The translations under genes were made by a program, and so were the position numbers. The notes below the pieces were generated by a model. The model made no database searches, was not told the origin of the DNA, and saw only the letters and a list, made by a program, of their open reading frames with translations. A stretch of 64,000 bases of DNA from an uncultured Jannaschia sp. (GTDB lineage Bacteria; Pseudomonadota; Alphaproteobacteria; Rhodobacterales; Rhodobacteraceae). This document shows, piece after piece, positions 27,401 through 35,800 of this stretch (the stretch's first letter is position 1; each line of letters starts with the position of its first letter). Where the stretch lies: positions 124,001 through 188,000 of the forward strand of contig CANLTZ010000002.1 in the NCBI GenBank assembly GCA_947494145.1. The letters are read 5' to 3'.

Positions 27401-28107
27401 ACGAAGATCGGCAGCGGGTTTTGGCCTGCGCGCAGCAGCGCCTTGATGAGCCGGTTGACGGGGTTGAGGCCAGCGCCTTGCAGCAGGGCGCGGTAGAAGA
27501 TGACGGGCACGGTGGGGGCGTCGGCCTGCCACTGGGTTTGGATATCTTGCGGCGTCGGTTCTGCCAGGCCCGGCCAATAGAGACCCGCACGCAGCAAGGG
27601 GCGGGCGGGGGCGGGACGCTCCGCGCCTGCGATCATGGCTTTGGCATGGGCCAGAAAGGTGGCGGCGTTCCGGGGACCGCCTTCCACCAGACAGCACCAG
27701 AGCGCGTCATAATCGTCGGGGGCCACGGTGGAGAGGTCGCGCAATTCCGCATCGGGTTTGTCATCGCCGGGCAAGGCGGCGAATGGGATGTCGGCTTCGT
27801 GCAGGCGGGCGGCATATTGTTCGAGGCCGTAGGTCCAATAGCTCCGCCCGCCCAGGATGCGGGCCACGACCAGTCGGGATTTGCTGGCGCAATCCTCCAG
27901 ATGCAGGTCGACAGAAACGGGATGGCGCAGATGCATAAGGTTACACAGCCGCGTGACGGGGGCGTCGGCCATTTCGGCCCTGGCTTGGGAGAGGGCGGCC
28001 AGTTCGGTATCGGCGGCAGAGATCATGACCAGATCGCCGGGCGTTTGGCTCGGGTCGATGGGGGCGCCTTCATCGACGGCGCCGGGCTGTGCGGCAAGCA
28101 GGTGCAT
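24451..28107 (-). CDS. cobN: cobaltochelatase subunit CobN
   Basis: Large subunit (1218 residues) of the ATP-dependent aerobic cobaltochelatase, which inserts cobalt into hydrogenobyrinic acid a,c-diamide together with CobS and CobT. Its start [14 protein letters not shown] and [18 protein letters not shown] are characteristic. Other family motifs are [19 protein letters not shown] mid-protein, [27 protein letters not shown], and the C-terminal [33 protein letters not shown]. The ATG at 28107 fits the family; earlier in-frame starts add 18 foreign residues. cobS and cobT are not in the window. It diverges from psuG by 83 bp. Confidence 0.97.
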   Translation of the reverse strand: [1218 protein letters not shown]

Positions 28108-28190
28108 GGCTTCGGTTTGGGCCAGCGCCGCGCCTTGTGCAAGGCGGCCCCGGCGTCGCATAGGGGGCTGGTTTGCATAAAGGGGCGGGC

Positions 28191-29081
28191 ATGCAGGTTC
28201 GATTGAGCGATGAAGTAAGTCGGGCGCTGGCTATGGGCGCGCCGGTGGTGGCGCTGGAAAGCACAATCATCAGCCACGGCATGCCCTGGCCGCGGAACGC
28301 CGAGGTGGCCTTGGCCGTCGAAGACGCCGTGCGCGCCGAGGGGGCCGTGCCCGCCACCATCGCGGTGATCGACGGTGTGCTTTGCGCGGGGCTGGATGCC
28401 GATCAGGTGGCCCGGCTGGGGCAGGGCGGTGATGTGGTGAAAGCGGCCTCCCGCGATCTCGGAGCCTGCATCGTCAAGGGGCTGACGGCTGGCACGACGG
28501 TGTCGGCCACCATGCGCATCGCAGCGCTCGCCGGGATCGGCGTCTTCGCCACGGGGGGCATTGGCGGCGTGCATCGCGGCGACGGTATGGATGTGAGTGC
28601 CGACCTGTCCGAGCTGGCGGTGACGGATGTGCTGGTGGTCTGCGCGGGGGTGAAGTCGATCCTGGACATCCCGCGGACCTTGGAAGTGTTGGAGACCCTG
28701 CGCATCCCCGTGGCGGTCTTCGGGGCCGATGCCTTTCCAGCCTTCTATACGCGGGATTCTGGCGTCGTGGCCGGGGAACGGTTCGACGACCCTGCCCAGA
28801 TCGCGGCGACCCGCGCGGCAAATTCGGCGCTGGGGCTCGGGGCGGGGATGCTGGTCGCGAACCCGATCCCCGTCGCCCATGCGCTGCCCGCAGATGAGAT
28901 TGGCGCCACGATCGAGGACGCCTTGGCCGCCGCCGAGGCGGAGGGTGTGACAGGCAAAGACGTCACCCCGTTTCTGCTGGGGCGCCTAAACGCAGCGACA
29001 GAGGGGCGGGCCCTGGGGGCCAATATCCAGTTGGTGCTGAACAATGCGCGTTTGGCGGCGCAGATCGCGGTAGCGGGCTAA
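28191..29081 (+). CDS. psuG: pseudouridine-5'-phosphate glycosidase
   Basis: Splits pseudouridine 5'-phosphate to uracil and ribose 5-phosphate (written reversibly). The 296-residue protein carries the IndA/PsuG signature: VALESTIISHGMPWPRN near the start, the TVSATMRIAALAGIGVFATGGIGGVHRG segment (about residues 105-132) with the catalytic lysine in the preceding IVKGLTAGTTV region, and GADAFPAFYTRDSG. A kinase partner (PsuK) is not adjacent. An ATG at 28173 would add six residues. It is followed by a non-coding stretch with dispersed repeat copy A. Confidence 0.93.
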   Translation: MQVRLSDEVSRALAMGAPVVALESTIISHGMPWPRNAEVALAVEDAVRAEGAVPATIAVIDGVLCAGLDADQVARLGQGGDVVKAASRDLGACIVKGLTAGTTVSATMRIAALAGIGVFATGGIGGVHRGDGMDVSADLSELAVTDVLVVCAGVKSILDIPRTLEVLETLRIPVAVFGADAFPAFYTRDSGVVAGERFDDPAQIAATRAANSALGLGAGMLVANPIPVAHALPADEIGATIEDALAAAEAEGVTGKDVTPFLLGRLNAATEGRALGANIQLVLNNARLAAQIAVAG

Positions 29082-29200
29082 GGTGTCTGCGAAGATCTTG
29101 GGTTTGAGCCCTAGACCTGTCCGCACCATACGCTGTGTGCATCGGTAGGTGACTTCACGGTCTTGGCGATAGCCGAGCCCGATCTCTGCACCCCATGGTC

Positions 29201-29315
29201 TAAAGCGGTTTTCGGAAAACCTGAATCAGCATTTCCGAAAAACGTCCCGCCATCGCACTGATGTTGCACCGTTTCTCGAAAAGCCGATGCTTCAGGTTTT
29301 TCGGGAACCGCTATA
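29201..29315. repeat. 115-bp dispersed palindromic element, copy A
   Basis: An imperfect palindrome running from TAAAGCGGTTTTCGG to TTTTTCGGGAACCGCTATA. The ends are inverted repeats (TAAAGCGGTT / AACCGCTATA), and the whole unit could fold into one long stem. In inverse orientation copy C (59746-59860) matches with 10 mismatches in 115 positions by eye; copy B (48472-48583) matches mainly in its left half. It lies between convergent psuG and the dioxygenase-like gene. Confidence 0.85.
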
Positions 29316-29364
29316 GACCCCGGCCGAGGGTCCGAAGCGCTACCCGATATGTATCCAGTTCCCG

Positions 29365-30036
29365 CTAATGAGGTTGGAGCGCCCAAGTCAGCGGCGCAGG
29401 TAGGTCGGTATCGGCGAAGTCGATGCGGAGCACGCGGCGCGGGGCGGTGCCTTTCGCGGGCATCGAGCGGTGAAGCGTGAGCATGGGGAGCACCAGCATG
29501 TCCCCCGCAGCGGCGCATTCGGTCTGGCAAGGCGACTTCTCGGCCATGCTGGCGGCCTCCGCGCTTGCCACCTGGCCAAGCTGATGCGTGCCCGGGGCGA
29601 ATTGCATCGCGCCCGTCTCTGGATCCGTGGGGTCGAGGTGGATGCGGGTGAACAGCATGCGGTGCAGCAGCGCCTCTGGTGGCTCGCAATGCCAAAAACT
29701 CCCCTTCTTTGACCAATTGCCGAAGCCCCGCAGGTCCACCCGCTCGGTCACGGCAATGACCCGATCCTGATGCCAGGGCAGCGACCAATTGTTGTCGCCT
29801 GACTTGTCGAAAGCCATGATCCGAACGGGCCGCATTCCGGGTGCCAGCGTCGCGATTGCGGCGGTTGCCGACGCGCGGAGGATGGCTTGGGTCAGGTCGC
29901 TGGTGGGCTCAAGGCGTGTTCCCGGCTTTTGACCCGCCTCGACCTGCGACCTGAGCTTCTGGATTTCTGCTTCGGGCAATGCAGACCGCAGCCAGACATG
30001 GCCATCGCGCGCAAGGGCTTGGGACAGTGGCGTCAA
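29365..30036 (-). CDS. phytanoyl-CoA dioxygenase-like Fe(II)/2-oxoglutarate oxygenase
   Basis: A 223-residue jelly-roll oxygenase of the PhyH type. Iron ligands are visible as H-x-D in LPWHQDRVIAV (about residues 98-108) and the distal His in LTLHRSMPA (about 194-202). GAMQFAPGTHQLG and GDMLVLPMLTLH follow the family layout. The substrate is unknown. The best start is a TTG at 30036 whose first bases overlap the stop of the upstream GNAT gene (TTGA); no ATG is available near the beginning of the conserved region, so the start is uncertain. It is last in the riboswitch-headed cbiM-like/cobW/GNAT run. Confidence 0.75.
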   Translation of the reverse strand: MTPLSQALARDGHVWLRSALPEAEIQKLRSQVEAGQKPGTRLEPTSDLTQAILRASATAAIATLAPGMRPVRIMAFDKSGDNNWSLPWHQDRVIAVTERVDLRGFGNWSKKGSFWHCEPPEALLHRMLFTRIHLDPTDPETGAMQFAPGTHQLGQVASAEAASMAEKSPCQTECAAAGDMLVLPMLTLHRSMPAKGTAPRRVLRIDFADTDLPAPLTWALQPH

Positions 30037-30479
30037 GGCAGGCGCTCGAAGAACAGGCTCGCACCATTGTCTTCGTAGTCGCCGAAGGGCCCGCAAGGTG
30101 TGAAGCCGTGCCGCGCATAGAGCCGATGGGCCGCGTCCAGCCCTCGGCCCGTTTCCAGGCGCAGCAGCGGGCAGCCTTCCAGCACAGCGAGCGCAATCAA
30201 GTGACGCAGGATCGCGTCGGCCACCCCGCGCCCGCGGGCTTCCGGGGCGGTGAACATGGATTTCACTTCGGCATAGCCGTCGCGTAGGGCAATGGCGCCG
30301 GTGCCCAGGGTCATGTCGCCGTCGGTGGCGGCGACGAAGCGGATATGGGGCGCACAGAGCGCGGCATGGTCGAGGAAATGGTTCTCCTTGGCTGAGAACA
30401 TCGCTTGCATCAGCGCGTGGCTTTGGCTGAGCAGTGCAGCGGGCCCGGGCGCGCGCGGGTCCGCTGGGCCGACTTTCAT
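30033..30479 (-). CDS. GNAT-family N-acetyltransferase
   Basis: A 148-residue GCN5-related acyltransferase. The acetyl-CoA pyrophosphate loop (EARGRGVADAILRHLI, about residues 80-95) follows a V-type beta-strand, and the C-terminal YARHGFTPCGPFGDYEDNGASLFFER matches the MarR-fused/single-domain GNAT type. Substrate unknown. The ATG overlaps the cobW stop (ATGA), and its own stop overlaps the next gene's start, so translation of these genes is coupled. Confidence 0.87.
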   Translation of the reverse strand: MKVGPADPRAPGPAALLSQSHALMQAMFSAKENHFLDHAALCAPHIRFVAATDGDMTLGTGAIALRDGYAEVKSMFTAPEARGRGVADAILRHLIALAVLEGCPLLRLETGRGLDAAHRLYARHGFTPCGPFGDYEDNGASLFFERLP

Positions 30480-31522
30480 TGCAGGGCGGCGGCGATGGCT
30501 GCGCGGTCAAGGCCTGCTTGCCCGATCACCACAAGGCGCGCCCCGCGCGGATCATCGCCCAGCGGGCGGTCGAAATAGTGATCCACCCGAGGGCCCACAG
30601 CCTGAAGGGTCAGGCGCATGGGCTTGCCCGCCACGCTGGCAAAGCCCTTGAGCCGCAAGATGTCATGCTGGCGGATCACGTCCGAGACCTTTCCGGCAAA
30701 GGCTGCGGGGTCGGCCACTTCGGGTGTTTCGATCACGAAGGATTCGAAAGCGTCATGGCCGTGCTCGTGGTGGTGATGATCGTGGTCGTCGTCATCGTGG
30801 TGATGATGGTGATGATGCACCTCGTGGCGCGCGGCGATGTCGTCTTCGGCGCCTTGGCCGCGGCCCAGAATCACATCCACCGGCAAGGCACCCATGCGGG
30901 CAGGCACGACTTGCACGGCGGCCCTTGCCTCCCCCTTGAGGCGGGTAACCAAGGGGGCCGCGTCTTCCATCAGGTCGATCTTGTTGACCACGATCATGTC
31001 GGCGCAGGCGACCTGGTCGGCATAGAGTTCGGACAGAGGCGTTTCATGGTCCAGCCCGTCATCGGCGGCGCGCTGCGCATCGACGGCGGCCACATCTGCG
31101 GCGAAGGTGCCCGCGGCAACGGCGGGGCCGTCCAGGACGGTGACGACACCATCCACAGTCACCTTGGTCTTGAGGCCAGGCCAGTTGAAGGCCCGGACCA
31201 GCGGCTGTGGCAGCGCCAGGCCCGAAGTTTCGATGACGATATGGTCGGGGGGCGTGTCCCGGGCCAGAAGCGCCTCCATCGTCGGGATGAAGTCATCAGC
31301 CACGGTGCAGCAGATGCAGCCATTGGACAGCTCGACCACGTCATCTTCCGAGCAGCTTTCGATTCCGCAGCCTTTCAGGATGCCGCCATCAACGCCCAGA
31401 TCGCCGAATTCGTTGATGATCAGGGCGATGCGGCGGCCATCTGCGTTTTGCAGAAGGTGACGGATCAGGGTGGTCTTACCGGCCCCGAGGAAACCGGTGA
31501 CGATGGTGGCGGGTATCTTCAT
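30476..31522 (-). CDS. cobW: CobW-type G3E GTPase
   Basis: A 348-residue metallochaperone-like GTPase thought to deliver cobalt for corrin synthesis. The Walker A is GFLGAGKT (residues 10-17), the metal-binding CxCC motif is NGCICC (67-72), the guanine motif is NKID (180-183). A His/Asp-rich metal-binding stretch spans residues 233-257. A CobW C-terminal domain follows (HDILRLKGFASVAGKPMRLTLQAVG). The ATG at 31522 is placed exactly at the P-loop domain start. It lies downstream of the riboswitch and the CbiM-like permease, with a 13-bp hairpin between them. Confidence 0.95.
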   Translation of the reverse strand: MKIPATIVTGFLGAGKTTLIRHLLQNADGRRIALIINEFGDLGVDGGILKGCGIESCSEDDVVELSNGCICCTVADDFIPTMEALLARDTPPDHIVIETSGLALPQPLVRAFNWPGLKTKVTVDGVVTVLDGPAVAAGTFAADVAAVDAQRAADDGLDHETPLSELYADQVACADMIVVNKIDLMEDAAPLVTRLKGEARAAVQVVPARMGALPVDVILGRGQGAEDDIAARHEVHHHHHHHDDDDHDHHHHEHGHDAFESFVIETPEVADPAAFAGKVSDVIRQHDILRLKGFASVAGKPMRLTLQAVGPRVDHYFDRPLGDDPRGARLVVIGQAGLDRAAIAAALQ

Positions 31523-31581
31523 CGGACACTCATATGGGTGCAGCGCCGCGCGGGGCGGCGAGGTGGGATTTGAGTATTTGT

Positions 31582-31616
31582 GGACCAGTGATGGGGGCGG
31601 CCGCCATCACTGGTCC
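31582..31616. other. 13-bp stem hairpin between permease and cobW
   Basis: GGACCAGTGATGG (31582-31594) and CCATCACTGGTCC (31604-31616) are perfectly complementary around a 9-base GC-rich loop. It falls in the 130-bp spacer between the CbiM-like gene and cobW on the reverse strand. No U-run follows, so it may be an mRNA-processing or stabilising stem rather than a terminator. Confidence 0.7.
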
Positions 31617-31652
31617 GGGGTCACGTCTGAGCGGGGGGGCGGGCCCGGTGGC

Positions 31653-32330
31653 TCAGGCGGAATGGACGCGGGGATGGGTGATATGGGGATTGGCGATGGT
31701 ATCGCGCCCCATTTTGGCAAGGGCCAGTACCGCCAGATCGGCCACGGGCTCAATCAAGATAACCAGCATGTAGGCCGCGCCGAAGGACAGCACTGCGCCC
31801 ATGTTTTCCGCGCCGAAGCCCTGGCCGTAGATGGCCCAGAATGCCACCCAGGCGACGACGCCACCCTGGTAGGCGGCCGAAAGCTTCAGGGCCTGGCCAT
31901 AGGTCAGGTCCACATAGGCGGTGTCTTCGGGGATGACCTTCTTTGCCAGCGCGAAAATCGCGAAGAGCGGCACGAGAAGCGTCGTGACGTTCACGAAGTA
32001 CATCGGCAGATCCGTGGGGGCGAAGAACAGCCCCTGGATCAGCAGGCCAGCGGCCAAGCCGATGGCGGCCGGTGCCACACCAAGAAGCAGAAAGAGCGTC
32101 GTGCCCAGGATGAAGTGCACCTCAGAGACACCCGCTGCGAAATGGGGCATGAGCTCGAAGAAGATGAAGGTGCCGATCGTGGCAAGTAGGCTGCGCACCA
32201 GAAGGGGCGGCGCGCCGTGTGCTTTCACATCCTCCCATACCAGCTTGGCGGTGTAGCCGGCCGCGGCGGCGGCTGTGCCATAGGCCAGCACCATTTTGGC
32301 GCCGTGGACGATTCCGGGTTCGATATGCAT
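31653..32330 (-). CDS. CbiM-like metal (cobalt) uptake permease
   Basis: A 225-residue membrane protein with about six hydrophobic helices, of the CbiM/NikM energy-coupling-factor permease family. The protein begins Met-His-Ile (MHIEPGIVHGAK); in this family the N-terminal Met-His bind the metal ion, which fixes the start at 32330. A later VSEVHFILGTT carries another conserved His. A cobalamin riboswitch directly upstream argues for cobalt as substrate. The partners CbiN, CbiQ and CbiO are not nearby, so it either uses distant partners or works alone. It is the first gene of a run with cobW. Confidence 0.85.
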   Translation of the reverse strand: MHIEPGIVHGAKMVLAYGTAAAAAGYTAKLVWEDVKAHGAPPLLVRSLLATIGTFIFFELMPHFAAGVSEVHFILGTTLFLLLGVAPAAIGLAAGLLIQGLFFAPTDLPMYFVNVTTLLVPLFAIFALAKKVIPEDTAYVDLTYGQALKLSAAYQGGVVAWVAFWAIYGQGFGAENMGAVLSFGAAYMLVILIEPVADLAVLALAKMGRDTIANPHITHPRVHSA

Positions 32331-32381
32331 GGATCGGTTCTTTCTGTCTGGCCCGTCACCCCGACGGACATCGATTGCGTT

Positions 32382-32577
32382 CTGCCGGGCTGGTTTCCTG
32401 GCTCGCGGGTCGATGGTCTGGGCCGCCTTCCCGGGGTTTGTCCCCAGTGGCATGTCGGCCCGTCCCTCACCGCTCACAGTCGCGGGGGCGGCTGTGGCTT
32501 CGGAGCCCTGTTTGGGTCCCCCGTCTCCACATTCCCATTTCATCCCCACCGGCTTGGGCCGGACAGGGGAACCTTGC
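32382..32577 (-). ncRNA. cobalamin riboswitch
   Basis: Reading the reverse strand upstream of the CbiM-like gene, the expected elements appear in order: an AGGTTCCC start, GGGGATGAAATGGGAATG, the ACAGCCGCCCCCGCGACTGT core stem, the CATGCCACTGGGG element, and the B12 box GAGCCAGGAAACCAGCCC close to 32385-32405. Together these identify a cobalamin riboswitch. It should lower expression of the permease, and probably cobW and downstream genes, when adenosylcobalamin is plentiful. Boundaries are approximate. Confidence 0.95.
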
Positions 32578-32844
32578 CCTTTGGTGATGCGCCCATGTGC
32601 GACCTTTGGTCAAGGTTAATCGGCGCGCCGCCGACCCAAGCCCAATGACGATCCGCTGGGCGAACCCTGGCCGACCTCCGCCCCACATTTTATCAATAAT
32701 AGCGCGGAGGGGCGGCTTTGGCCGACGGGGGCAGACCCCCATTCAGCCCCTCACTGCGCGATATCTTGTGGAAAAGCACCCTTTCGGCCCCAAATGCGCC
32801 CCATCCCCGCTTGACGCGCGGCAGACCGTCCGCAAGGTGCGGTC

Positions 32845-35800
32845 ATGCGTTTCACCCGGCTGCGTCTCAACGGCTTCAAGTCTTTCGTGGACCCCACCGA
32901 TCTGGTCATCGCCGATGGGTTGACCGGCGTCGTCGGGCCCAATGGCTGCGGCAAGTCGAACCTGCTGGAGGCGCTGCGCTGGGTCATGGGGGAAAATCGC
33001 CCCACCGCCATGCGCGGCGGCGGGATGGAGGATGTGATCTTCGCGGGCGCCGCCAGCCGCCCGGCGCGCAACTTCGCGGAAGTCACCCTGGCGCTCGACA
33101 ATTCCGAACGCACCGCGCCCGCGGCCTTCAACGACAGTGAAGCGCTGGATGTGGTGCGGCGGATCACGCGGGATGCGGGGTCGGCCTACAAGCTGAACGG
33201 CAAGGATGTGCGCGCGCGCGACGTGCAGATGCTGTTCGCCGATGCCTCGACCGGGGCCCATTCGCCCGCTTTGGTGCGGCAGGGGCAAATCAGTGAGTTG
33301 ATCAACGCCAAGCCGCAGCGCCGCCGCCGTATCTTGGAAGAAGCGGCGGGGATTTCGGGCCTCTATCAGCGGCGGCACGAGGCGGAGTTGAAGCTGAACG
33401 CCACCGAGGGGAACCTGACGCGCGTCGATGACGTGATCGAGCAACTGGCCGCCCAACTGGCCACACTGGCCCGCCAGGCAAAGCAAGCGGCCCGCTACCG
33501 AGAAATCGGGGCGGCGCTGCGACGGTCCGAGGGCATGTTGCTTTACCGGCGTTGGCACGAAGCGGATGCGGCCAGGGCCGAGGCGGAGGGCGTGTTGCGC
33601 GCGCGTCTGACCGAGGCCGCTGGCGCGGAGCGGGTTGCGGTGCAGGCGGATGCCGCGCGGGCCGAGGCCGAAGGCGCCTTGCCGCCCTTGCGGGAGGAAG
33701 AAGCCGTGGCGGGTGCGGTGTTGCAGCGCCTGTTAGTGGCGCGCGACACGCTGGCCGAAAAAGCCGCCCAGGCCGATGCGGAGATCGCGCGGTTGGCCGC
33801 GCGGATTGAACAACTGGCCTTGGATGCGGAGCGGGAGCAGACGTTGGACCGCGACGCGCGCGACACGATTGCCCGGTTGGAGGAAGAGGGCGCGGCTTTG
33901 GCCGAGGCCTCAGACGGGCAGGACGGTGCGCTGGCGGAGGCGCAGGAGGCCGCGCAGGACGCAGCCCATGTGCTGCGTGATCGCGAAGTGGAATTGGGCA
34001 CGCTGACGGAAGACCTGGCCCGCCTCTCGGCGCGTCACCAGTCTGTCGTGCGCCTGCGGCAGGAGGCTGAGGCTCGCATCGCCCGGGTGGCGGGTGAGGC
34101 GGAAAAGGCCCGCGCGGCGACCGACGCGGCGCGTCAGACGCTGGCAGGCGCTGATGGTGCGTTGGCCGATGCGCAGGCGCAGCAGGTTCGGGCGCAGGAT
34201 GCGGCCGCCGCTGCCGAAACAACCCTGGCTGAGGCCGAGACGGCGCGCGAAGCCGCGCAAGAGGCTGAGGGTCATGCGCGGACTGAAAACGCGGAAGCGG
34301 CGGGCGCGGCCAACACGTTGGGCGCGGAGGTTAGCGCGCTGGCCAAGTTGTTGACCCGCGACACGGGCGAGGGGGAGCCGCTGCTGGACCGCCTTAACGT
34401 CGCGCCGGGTTTCGAGGCGGCTTTGGGCGCGGCCTATGGCGACGATCTGCGGGCCTCGGAACTGGGCAGCGGGGATGAGGAGGAGGCGGGCTGGGCCGCT
34501 TTGCCGCCCTATGACCGCCCCACGACCCTGCCCCATGGAGCGGAGCCATTGGCCCCCCATGTGGACGCGCCAGAGGCGCTGACCCGGGGATTGGGTCAGG
34601 TTGGGTTGGTGGACCCGGATGAGGCGGCGCAAATGCAGCCGCTTCTGGCACCGGGCCAAGTCTTGGTGTCGCGCGCGGGCGATTTGTGGCGTTGGGACGG
34701 GTTCCGGGCCTCGGCCGAGGCGGCCCCATCGGCGGCGGCTTTGCGATTGCAGCAGGTGAACCGCCTGGCCTCGCTCCGCCAGGACTTGGAGGAAGCGCAG
34801 CAGCGCGCCGAAGGCACGCGCGCCGCCCATGACGCGCTGGCCTTGACTTTGGAGCGGCGCAAGGCGGACGAGCGTGCTGCACGCGATGCGCGGCGCGAAG
34901 CCGACCGCGCGGCGACCGAGGCCGGGCGCGCCCTGGCGCAGGCCGAAAGTGCCAAGGGGCTGGCTGCGTCGCGGTTGGAAAACGCCCAAATGGCCGTCGC
35001 CCGCCACGAGGCCGAGATGTTGGAGGCGCGCGAAGCGCTGCGCGAGGCGGAGGCGGCGGCGCGCGATTTACCGCCGCTGGACGGCGCGCGCGAAGGGTTG
35101 GAGACGATCCGCGCCTCGGTCGAGGCCGCGCGCATGGCCATGATGGCGCGCCGCGCCCAAGCCGATGAAATCAAGCGCGAAACCGATGCGCGGGAACGGC
35201 GGATGGCACAGGTCGCCAAGGAACTTGCGTCCTGGCGGGACCGTCAGGGTAGCGCCGATCAGCGCTTGGCCGACCTCACGGGGCGGCATGAGGCTGCGCA
35301 GGCGGAACTGGATGCCGCCAAACGCTTGCCCGAGGACCTGGCACAGCAGCGCGAAGATCTAGCCCGGGAGGTGGAGCGCGCCGAGGCCCGCCGCGCCAAG
35401 GCTGCCGATGCGCTGGCCACCGGCGAAACCGGCCTGCGCGACGCCGCCACTGCCGCGCGGGAGGCCGACCGCGCCGCGGGCGATGCCCGCGAAGCCCGCG
35501 CCCGGGCCGAAGCCCGGCTGGATGCAGCACGTGAGACGCTGGACTTGGCGCAGGAGCGGATCGCCGAGGCGTTGGACACCACGCCCGAAGCGCTGCTTTC
35601 CGTCCTTGATATGACGCCCGACGACCTGCCGGGTATCGACGCCATTGAAACCGACGTGACCCGGCTGAAGCGACAGCGCGACGCGCTTGGCGCTGTGAAC
35701 CTTCGGGCTGAGGAAGATGCGCGCAGCGTGCAGGAAGAACATGACGCGCTGGCCGCCGAAAAGGTGGATCTGGAACAGGCTGTGGCCGAGCTGCGCAGCG

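Noticed and set aside
30037-30510. Long N-terminal extension of the dioxygenase frame
   Set aside because: It overlaps the whole GNAT gene, which is well supported; extension residues do not resemble the PhyH family.
30760-30830. Tandem CAC/CAT-like repeat resembling a microsatellite
   Set aside because: It encodes the His/Asp-rich metal-binding segment of CobW, a known family feature.
33540-35560. Many long alternative frames inside smc
   Set aside because: They arise from Ala/Glu/Arg-rich coiled-coil codons; none has a recognisable domain.
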